Below are positions 55,909-64,000 of a stretch of 64,000 bases of DNA, piece by piece. The notes beneath the pieces were generated by a model. The model had not been told where the DNA came from. It did not search any database and worked only from the letters and a program-made list of their open reading frames with translations. The DNA comes from Chloranthus sessilifolius. Taxonomy: Eukaryota; Streptophyta; Magnoliopsida; Chloranthales; Chloranthaceae. Every line of letters starts with the position of its first letter. Position 1 is the stretch's first letter. The stretch spans positions 4,838,866 to 4,902,865 of the forward strand of contig CM037587.1 in assembly GCA_021018995.1 (NCBI GenBank). Reading direction: 5' to 3'. The position numbers and the translations under genes were made by a program.

Positions 55909-56900
55909 TCACTGCCTCATATTCAAGTCCTTCTGGGTGAATAGGTACTTAAGGCTCTTATGATTGGTGAATATATCAAGCATTTCACTGTAGAGGTAAT
56001 GTCTCCAAATCTTGAGAGCAAAGATGACTGCTGCTAATTCAATGTCATGCGTCGGATAGTTCTTTTCATGGTCCTTTAGTTGCCTTAAACCGTAAGCAAT
56101 GACCCGTTCATTCTGATTAAGCACATAGCCCAATTCCCTGTATGAAGCATCGCTATACACTGTGAAACCTCTACTGCCTGAAGGTATAGCAAGTATTGGC
56201 GTTATAGTCAACCACTTCTTGAGCTCTTGAAAACTCTGCTCACACTGCTCTATCAAATCAAACTGAGCGTTCTTTTTCATAAGTTGTGTAAGCGGACGTA
56301 ATATCTTAGAGAAACCCTCAACAAATCTCCTGTAGTATCCCGCCAGACCAAGGAAACTATAGACCTCTACAGCCGTCTTCGGCTGTTCCCAGTTCACAAT
56401 CGACTCAATCTTTGCTGGATCAATCGTGATGCTAGTCTCAGAGACAACGTGGACTAAGAAATTGACCTGATCAAACCAAAACTCGTAGTTGCTAAGTTTG
56501 GCGTATAGCTGGTGGTCTTTGAGGAGCCACTCGTAAATGCTACACATGTTCCTCTCTTGTTTTCGAATAGATGAGGATGTCATCTATGAAAACCACTACT
56601 TATTTATCAAGGTGTGGTTTGAATACCCGGTTCATCAAGTCCATGAATGATGCTGGCACGTTCGTTAGCCCAAAAGGCATCACTAGAAACTCATAATGAC
56701 CATACCTCGTGCGGAACGCAGTCTTGGAAATGTCTTCCACTTTAATCTTTAGCTGATGGTAGCCTGACCTCAAATCGATCTTTGGAAAGAATCTTGCGCC
56801 TTGCAAAGCCGCATTGACCCATCCTTCTTCTTCATAAATAATACCGGTGCTCCCCAAGGAGAAACACTTTGTCTGATGAAGCCTTTATCTAACAGCTCCT
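55909..56900 (-). pseudogene. Tekay/Del-like reverse transcriptase and RNase H, decayed
   Basis: RT shows [34 protein letters not shown] and [15 protein letters not shown], then a stop (at about 56600) just before the catalytic [12 protein letters not shown]. Upstream, [18 protein letters not shown] jumps straight to [11 protein letters not shown] in another frame: about 30 residues containing IDYRELNK-type sequence are deleted. RNase H keeps YSDAS and [19 protein letters not shown] but has TNHKSLKY where the family has TDHKSLKY, so a catalytic Asp is lost. Confidence 0.85.
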
Positions 56901-57276
56901 AAACCTGTTCCTTTAGTTCTTTTAACTCAACATGCGCCATTCGGTATGAAGCCTTTGACAATAGTTCGGTACCCGACGCTAACTCGATCGCGAACTTGAT
57001 CTCTCAATCAGGTGGTAATCTAGGTAAATCCCTAGGGAAAATATCAGGATATTCACATGCAACCGTGATAAGAGTAATGTCCTTCTCCTCTTTATGATCT
57101 TGTATGTAAGTAAGATATTCGCAGCACCCATTCCTCATCATACGCTCTACTCAGATAGCTGAAATGAATTATGCGATGCTGGATTTGACTTCATAAAATT
57201 GGAAGGATTTTCTCCTTGGACGTCGGAAAGTCACAACCTTTCGAAGACAGTCCACACTCGCATGATATGTAGATAA

Positions 57277-57552
57277 CTAATCCATTCCGAGGATTACATC
57301 AAACCCTTCTATACTCAATATTATCATATTAGTTATCGTCCCGTGATCCTCAATCATCATGAAAACTGATTGGCATACCGTATCGGTGCTCACTGAGCTT
57401 CCCGTAGGAACTGATACAACCAATATGAAATCAAGGAGCTTGAGAATGATGCCCAAATTCTCAGAGAATAGAGGAGTGACAAAAGAGTGAGTAGACTCGG
57501 GGTCTATCAATACTTGTGCTTCTGTTTTACTTATGCTGCCCTGACGACGCAT
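57277..57552 (-). pseudogene. Tekay/Del-like protease, inactive active site
   Basis: The segment VLIDPESTHSFVTP corresponds to the family's VLIDPGSTHSF active site, with the Gly replaced by Glu, which should abolish aspartic protease activity. It ends EGFDVILGMD, the normal C-terminal motif of the domain. 56901-57276 is the degenerate linker to RT (with DIFPRDLPRLPP). Confidence 0.8.
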
Positions 57553-57587
57553 GACTAGGGTACCTTTTATTAATACAATAGACTTAA

Positions 57588-58999
57588 TTAATTATATGAA
57601 ATGAATGTCGTGTTCATGCTTGTCATAATGAACAATTTATAACTCAAATCAATAGAAACTAATACTAGAATTAATATTTGAACTGTAATGATACCTTGGA
57701 TCACGTCATTCGAAGTTTGGGCATCCTGCGTAGTCACGGCATAGGCTCGACCTTGAACAGTAATTCGAGAAGATCTCTGTGTAGAAGTCGAAGTGGTCCT
57801 TCCCTTGTCCTCCTCAGGAGAATCCTTGACCATATGGCCGAGCTTTCCACACCGGAAGCACGCTCCAGTGTTCCTTCTGTAGTCTTCAGTCTTGTGTGGT
57901 TTCTCACACCTTGTACACAAAGGGATCGGAGTAAAAGATGAAGCACGTGAGGATCCTTGAGCTATAGAAGCCCCACTCGCAGTAGAGCCTGATGGCCGGA
58001 AGGATTGCACAGGCGAAGACAATACTAGTCTCTGATATGATGTCAGACCAGAAGAAGCTGTAGGTCTCAAGTACGCCGGTTGAATAGGATATCTCAGTGG
58101 CCTTGTGAACTTGGGTCTCTTGTTTGCCTGCTCATAGGCACTTGTTTGACTCTGACCTGCTCTCTCCTTATTCTGCTGATCCCTCCGCTTGTACATCCTG
58201 TCGATGTCCTCCTCAACTATGAGGGCTTTACTAATCACCTCTGCGTAAGTCTCAAGCTCAAAAGCCGGGATCCTCTCCAGAATGTTTGTCCTTAAGCCCA
58301 TCTAAATTTTTTTGGCCCTCATCGACTCTTTGGCCACATGCTGAGGTGCGAATCGAGATAGTCTATCGAACTCAGCCTCGTATTCTCACACTGTCATCTT
58401 GTTCTGCTCCAGCTTTATAAAATGGACTTCCCACTAGTGCCATACGACCTAGGAAAATATTTATCATTAAATGTTTCTACAAATTCTGCCCAGGTCCATG
58501 GCATATTGGGGTTTTCCAGCTCTCTAATCCTTGATACTGACTTCCACCAGCGGCTAGCCTCCCCATCCAACTTGAAGGTTGCCCAGTGCACCTTCTCAAC
58601 TTCGGTGCATTATAGCACATTGAATATTTTCTCCATTTCGTTCAGCCATCCCTCTACCAATATCGGATCAATCTGGCTCACAAAATTAGGAGGACGCATC
58701 CTCCAAAATTCTATAAACCCGGAGGGTTGATGCTTGGCTGCAATCAGTTCTACTTCCTGAGTAATAGCAATAGTCTACTGAGCCATGGATATTGTCTGTT
58801 GAGCCATATTGGTGACCAATGCCTCCAACACTTGCTCAACTCATCCATCGGTACCTCTTCCAACTCCAACCGGAATCGCATTAGAACCGGAAGCAAAAAC
58901 AACTCCCCTAGATGTACCAACACCTTCGGGAACGTCAGTTAATGGAACCGTCTTAGGTCCGTCTCTTCCTCTTCCTCTACTTTTGAACTGTGAGGCCAT
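57588..58999 (-). pseudogene. Tekay/Del-like gag, decayed
   Basis: The likely start MASQFKSRGRGRDG is at 58999. Capsid motifs FWRMRPPNF, WWKSV and WAEFVETFNDKYFP are recognisable between about 58440 and 58720, followed by stops and frame changes. From 58301 to 57588 one frame is open: ERIPAFELETYAEVISKAL, then a nucleocapsid with CTRCEK and CFRCGKLGHMVKDS, where the last zinc-binding Cys is Ser. No intact capsid can be made. Confidence 0.85.
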
Positions 59000-59096
59000 G
59001 CTGATCAGTCATTATTAAACAACAATAACATTTGATCAGTATTGATTGTAATTACAATCATGCCCATAGTCTATGACATCCGGATCTAGAGCTATG

Positions 59097-59110
59097 ACTC
59101 TGATGCCAAC
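59097..59110 (-). promoter_or_regulatory. Primer-binding site, tRNA-iMet type
   Basis: The minus-strand sequence GTTGGCATCAGAGT follows the LTR end directly. It differs by two bases from the usual TTGGTATCAGAGC site. This fixes the element's orientation and marks 59111-61452 as its 5' LTR. Confidence 0.8.
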
Positions 59111-61452
59111 TGTGACGACCTGACTTTCCCATATTTGAAATACCGGGAAGGCCGGCTCGCCAACCTATCGATAAATCGATAAGCCAGACAGATCAGTCAT
59201 ATACCAGAGTACAAAGGAGCTCCATTTCTATGATCATAACAATACGAACATAATTCTAAGTCTGAACAATGATATGTAAAAGAGATCTCTCATAAATAAG
59301 TCATATCTAAAAAAGAAACTAAGAAGAGCCACCGATGTTGGTCAATCTAACACATAAACAATGGTTCCTAATAATAGTTCCTCAAAATGATATAGGGAAT
59401 TACCAAACATGGCCTCGGGCCCATAATTCAAACAATATCTAACTCAAAATCACAAAAGGAATATACCCAGAACACAAGTCTAAACTAAGGGAAAGAACTC
59501 GTCAGGAGGGATTTTTGGCTCCTTTGGCTCGTAATCCAGATCATTCTCGTAACGAGCCTGACTCTACACCTATGATGTATAGTCGGGGTGAGCTAACATC
59601 TAAGCTCAGCAGAAGAAACTCAATTTATCACATTTTACGAGAGGTTTTCAAGGACTGAAATCGAATCAAATATGATTTTCAAAACAAGTATTCCTTTCCT
59701 AAGTTACAATTCTAAATGAGCAAAGGTAGTGTAATGAATGTGAAATCAAGTAAATCCAATGTTCATAGGGTTTCGAAATCTGATTTATGTATGCTTCTTT
59801 GTTAATTGACTTAAACCTTAACTTAAGGTTCTTCTCATGTTACTATATCAAGAGAGTAGGAATAAAACTGATGGGAATTCCTAACTAACCATCGTCATTC
59901 AACGAATCCATTTTCAGGTAAAATGCAACAAGCCCCTGTGTTATGAGGGTACTTGTGCCATACAGATACTCAATCAAATATGTTCAAAGTCAAACTCACG
60001 GATATCCCGCCACGTCGGTCACGGATATCCCGCTGTGTCGGTTGGGATTCCTTCATGAGAACCATAAATCAAATGCAAATTCTAATACATAATTAAAATG
60101 CAGATTCAAATTCATAATTCAGATGCAGATTTCTGTTCATATATCGGATGCGGGGTTTCACAATTTAGGGTTCACATTCATATCCAAGTGTATTCGAAAT
60201 TCACAGTTCATAGTTCATGCTAATATATTCATGACAGATTTAGATCAAATTTGGAGTCCATGCTATGATAGGAAACAAATGCTGATGTATTCAGAAGACA
60301 AAAACATACCCTTTTGGAAAATGTAAATAAGATTGAGGTTCCCCTACCTTACACTTGGATTTGATCAAAGCTAATCCAAAGGTCCTTACCAACGGCTTTT
60401 CCACACCTAACCTATATTGAATTAACACTTCATGAGTGTTAATGGTGTCAAAAATAACAGACAAAAGTTTTCCCATAACTTTTCCGAAGAAAAATTAAAA
60501 AGCCAGAACCAGGGCAAAATCGAACGTTCGATTCTAAATTTGAACGCTCGATTTCTTATTCGAACGTTCGATTTTTAATTCGAACATTCGATTTCTTCGG
60601 AAATCAAACTTGTAAGAGAAGAGCCAAAATCGATCGTTCGATTCCATTTTCGAACGTTCGAATTTGGATTCGAATGTTCGAATTCTTCAAATTTCTGTTG
60701 TTTTCATTTTTCCTTCACAGCTTAATTTAATCCAACTCTAAACTGTTTTCTATTCTAAATTCACACACATAATCTAGCTTAGTTTAAGTTATAAAAACTA
60801 ACAAGATGAATTTAAGAGCCTACCTCTTGAGGTTGACTTCCGCAGTTTTTGATGATCCAATTACTTAGCACCGGATTGAATCTAATGAAACCTCAAGCCG
60901 ACAGACCCCCAGCTAAGCTCCATATTGGCATATACCTTCAGGCACGTGGATTTGCAGATCACCCGTCCATCATGAACGGTTCACACAAAATCAGACAACA
61001 CTCTCTTAATACCTTTATTCCTATCAGTGACAGATTACAAGGCTTTTCTACGGTCAAGATCGCGAGGTGATCAAAATTTTAAGCAATCAAAGCGAGGAAA
61101 GATATGAAGTTAGCATAAGCTTTAAGGCTTGGTTCTCATGAGAGGAAGAGAAGTGAAACTTCCTCTTCATTCTTCTCTCTTTATAAGGTAAAAGTAAGTT
61201 TAAAAATATCATGATATTTCTTCCGAATTCTATCCACTTGAATTTGGCTTAGGTTCGGTGTTGAGCATGCACACACAAGTCAGTGTACGAGTCACTGGTC
61301 AAGGGCCTACACTAAGTCTAAATCAAATTTCCTTTGACCTATAACATCCTCATAAGTTTATTTGTTCATACCTTTCAAAGTTGTTGTACGACATTTTTGG
61401 GCATGCTTACCGAGGCGAACGTGTTCGGGCTCAAAATTCTCGAGATATTACA
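59111..61452 (-). mobile_element. 5' LTR of the Tekay/Del-like element, 2342 bp
   Basis: On the plus strand it runs from TGTGACGACCTG to CTCGAGATATTACA; on the minus strand it starts TGTAATATCTCG and ends before the PBS. It belongs to the family of the solo LTR at 1850-4376. A minus-strand TATA-like CCTTATAAAG lies at about 61179-61188. The palindrome array at 60520-60682 is downstream of it and so would be transcribed. The tandem CGGATATCCCGC words are at 60000-60040. Confidence 0.85.
60520..60682. repeat. Palindrome array, word TCGAACGTTCGA
   Basis: Seven copies occur: CGAACGTTCG three times, with variants GAACGCTCG, CGAACATTCG, CGATCGTTCG and CGAATGTTCG. Most are followed by ATTT or ATTC. 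The position in the LTR corresponds to the TCGATTAATCGA array of the solo LTR at 1850-4376. Confidence 0.9.
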
Positions 61453-61954
61453 GTCTGCATTCATTCGATACTTTTTGTAACCATTTAACTGATAGTGTAT
61501 TTGTTGCCTTGGATTTGATGTAGATCCTGTAATTTTTTTCCTTTTAAACTTCAACGATAAATTTCATGTGTAGTGGTGATTGATTTGTTTTATATTGTTT
61601 ATTATCAATATCATCGCTAGGCAAATCTTGGATACCAGAATTGCAAACACGATAAAACATCTCCATCGCCTGATTCAAATGAGTCAATGCCTTCTACAAT
61701 TCATGGCCCATATCGGCATAGAGGCATATAAGGGCCATGACCATTGTCTAAGCCAGGTAGGTAACTTTGGTTTTCCCTTCAAGAAGTGTAAATTGACTTA
61801 TACTGATGATGATTTTTTTTTTTTGATTACTTGGGTATCCGGGGCTCTTAGAGCACCCGCTTAATCCCAGGGGCCCATGCGCACCCGAAATTCAGCACAT
61901 GCCGAGTCAGCACAGGATATAAATCCCTAGGGTGGCTTCAAAAGGAGAGGGGAT
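61453..61954 (+). other. Short non-repeat island with one candidate exon
   Basis: This is the only stretch between the two LTRs. Bases 61621-61756 are bounded by a pyrimidine-poor acceptor ending CATCGCTAG and a consensus donor CAG|GTAGGT. The exon reads ILDTRIANTIKHLHRLIQMS, then QCLLQFMAHIGIEAYKGHDH and CLSQ, a regular amphipathic helix-like pattern. I do not recognise the protein. The end (61830-61950) is a GC-richer stretch of unknown nature. Confidence 0.4.
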
Positions 61955-63454
61955 TGATCGGTTTTAAAGTGTACCCTTGCAAGTGCATAAGTTCGATTGT
62001 AGCACGACGAAATTAAGGGTGTCGAACCCACAGGGAAGCGCAAAATTAGATTAATTTTAAAGAGATTTCAAAGACCCAAGGAAGTACCAAGGGTGAGAGA
62101 TTTCATTGTCAAGATTTACCACTACACAATGCAATAATCAAAAGAACTAAATCAAGCTATGCACGGATGAACTATGATTAAGAAATTAACAATGATGAAA
62201 TGATCAAGGAGTTGCTAACCCTAGATTTATAACTTTTCTACAATCAACCACACAATTTCATGTTAAATCATTATACCATCATTTAACTACAAGAAAAACG
62301 AATCGATGAAAATGAAATTATTGATTCGGCATACCCTATCCGAACACTATGACGCATCCAATCACGGCATGCATCATGCGAAAGGCATAGCGTATCTCAA
62401 ATTCAAAATCACAACCGTAAGAATCAACCGCACGGCATCCTATATCGATCTACAAGATCAATCTAGGTGGAATAATTCGTTTATTGTCGCCGATCACACG
62501 GTCGACGGCTATAAACGAGTATTCGATGATAACACAATGAAGCACACACTAAAAGCCGTACGATTCAATAATTATAACAAGAAATTGTAAGCTTAAAAGT
62601 AAGTTAGTTACTCATCTAGGGGTCGCTTCCTCCTTGAACGAGGGGTTTAGCCGCTCATCCTTGATCCACACGCACAATGTAAATCGAAAGCCATCACAAA
62701 AATTGCTCTTTTATTTATCAACCGCTTGATCTTTTTGGAGAAGATCACAACCTTACACAACTTTTTATCTAAATACAAAACTAAAAATAACAAAGAAAAA
62801 ATTGCTAAAGGTCCTAAGAAAATCTACCGAGCAGAAGTCCCCCAGAACCCTAAACACCCTCTTGTTTAAATAGGGCCCCGGGCTAAAATTATTCCATATC
62901 CGAATCAATAGATTGAATTTTGAATTTTGGTGGCTCATTTCCATTCCCAAAATCAATCTATTGAATTTAAGGAATTCAATCGATTGATTTTCGAAAATCA
63001 ATCTATTGAATTCCAAATTCAATCTATTGATTTTGGAAATCAATCTATTGAATTTTGGAAATCAATCTATTGATTTTGGAAATCAATCTATTGATTTTTG
63101 GAAATCAATCTATTGATTTTGGAAATCAATCTATTGATTTTTGGGCAACTTTTTAAACTCAATCGATTGAGTTTCAAATCTCAATCGATTGAAATGGGCA
63201 TGTGACATATTTAACTCTTGAAACTGTGGCTAGACCAATCAGTCTTTTTCACGGATTTCAGTGCTTCCGCTGGCTCCATGGTCCAAAGTTCATATAGTCC
63301 CTTAATTTTATTCACTTAAGCTCTTTCAACATCCCACGGTCCGTAACACCTGAAACCACTAAAACTATATAACAGCCGTTAGAATGCCTTCATCGGATAG
63401 CTAAATGTTAGTATTTAGGGTGCGAAATATAGTCATATTTCGACACAGATCACA
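61955..63454 (-). mobile_element. Athila-like LTR, 1500 bp
   Basis: On the minus strand it starts TGTGATCTGTGTCGAAATAT at 63454 directly after a polypurine-like GTAGGTTTCGGGG and ends TTTTAAAACCGATCA at 61955. It is therefore the 3' LTR of an element lying to the right, outside the window. It matches the 5' LTR fragment at 35968-36689. A TATA-like CCTATTTAAAC (complement of about 62864-62874) follows the palindrome array of 62896-63200. Confidence 0.8.
62896..63200. repeat. Palindrome array, word TCAATCTATTGA / TCAATCGATTGA
   Basis: About fourteen copies occur. The core block repeats GGAAATCAATCTATTGATTT with a period near 21-22 bp at 63040-63140; flanking copies read CAATCGATTGA. The array sits about 25-330 bp upstream of the minus-strand TATA-like box. 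Confidence 0.9.
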
Positions 63455-64000
63455 CCCCGAAACCTACACTTTGCTAGTCCTCGAGCAAAGAGAATGATAA
63501 ATATGTCAAGGCAAATTAAACTAACATCCTAACAAAAATTAAATGCCACTTTCGTAGGGAGCACGATTGCATTTAGCATATGCAATAAGGCTTTAAACCT
63601 CTAGGTGATCCCTAGGGGAGGAGTTGTGTCTCCTGAAGGTTTTCAGTGAAGATACCTACAAACTTAAAAAAAAAACAGTTTTCAAAATCATCGATAGAAG
63701 AGTTTTCAAAAATCGGTTTATATAATATATATACCTTTAAAATAAAAAACCAATAATTATTTCAGCATGCAAAAGTTCATTCTCAAATACCAATGGCATG
63801 ATAATTCCACTGTTGTTTATTCCAATTAACCCAATGCTCTGATTTTTAGACCAATTTTTTTATTTATGACTAGAATGTCGTGTGCACATGTGCCAATGCT
63901 TAAATCATTTCATTGCTAGATTAATCCAAATCAGGAATCATCGGATCCAAAGTTTTGACTCAATCCTCACCTTAGGTATACACTTAAAACAAAATCGCTC
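63455..64000 (-). mobile_element. 3' internal end of an Athila-like element (runs off window)
   Basis: On the minus strand CTTTGCTCGAGGACTAGCAA followed by AGTGTAGGTTTCGGGG resembles the conserved stretch preceding the 3' LTR in Athila-type elements. The remaining bases are non-coding and continue beyond the window. Confidence 0.6.

Noticed and set aside
57678-57941. Plus-strand ORFs over 57.7-58.9 kb
   Set aside because: They are shadows of the minus-strand gag with its zinc knuckle and capsid motifs.

Overview
The window is nuclear DNA of a flowering plant with a repeat-rich genome; the species cannot be named from it. The evidence is nested LTR retrotransposons of typical plant lineages (Athila/Tat-like and Tekay/Del-like Ty3-gypsy, Sirevirus-like Ty1-copia), CACTA and hAT-type miniature elements (MITEs), long TA and GA microsatellites, and very few host coding segments. 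No rRNA, true tRNA, CRISPR or bacterial-type operon was seen.

Layout. 1-18412: AT-rich DNA with MITEs and foldback elements, a solo Ty3 LTR (1850-4376, target-site duplication (TSD) TTTTT), and a 1.4 kb composite segment present twice in direct orientation (10594-11960 and 16335-17765). A CACTA-like terminus abuts the second copy. 18413-21904: a 3.5 kb solo LTR (TSD TGGCT). 21905-26870: the only plausible intact host gene, a 68-residue secreted cysteine-rich peptide (23485-23691), plus an orphan exon resembling the start of a neprosin/DUF239 gene (minus strand). 26871-36695: nested remains, including a Sirevirus-like LTR carrying a PBS on one side and polypurine tracts on the other, a 3.7 kb foldback structure, and several truncated LTRs. 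36696-52738: a decayed Athila/Tat-like element (PBS, gag, protease, RT, RNase H, integrase, an extra third ORF) interrupted by a 4.1 kb solo LTR (43286-47374, TSD GTTAT), then long non-coding 3' repeats ending in a polypurine tract. 52739-55402: one full and one 5'-truncated LTR in tandem. 55403-61452: a decayed Tekay/Del-like element on the minus strand with its 5' LTR. 61453-61954: a short island with a splice-site-bounded exon of unknown gene. 61955-64000: an Athila-like LTR on the minus strand and the start of its internal region.

Most unusual observation. Many of the LTRs, from unrelated Ty3 and copia families, carry an array of degenerate copies of one short palindromic word. The word differs between families and even between two LTRs of the same family at the same internal position (TCGATTAATCGA, TCGAACGTTCGA, TCGATCGATCGA, TCAATCTATTGA, GTGGTTAACCAC, ATGCGTGCATAATATGCACG, GGCGCAACTAATAGTTG and others). 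Several arrays lie just upstream of a TATA box. Nearly all element genes are broken by stops, frameshifts or loss of catalytic residues, and three Athila gag stops are consistent with cytosine deamination.
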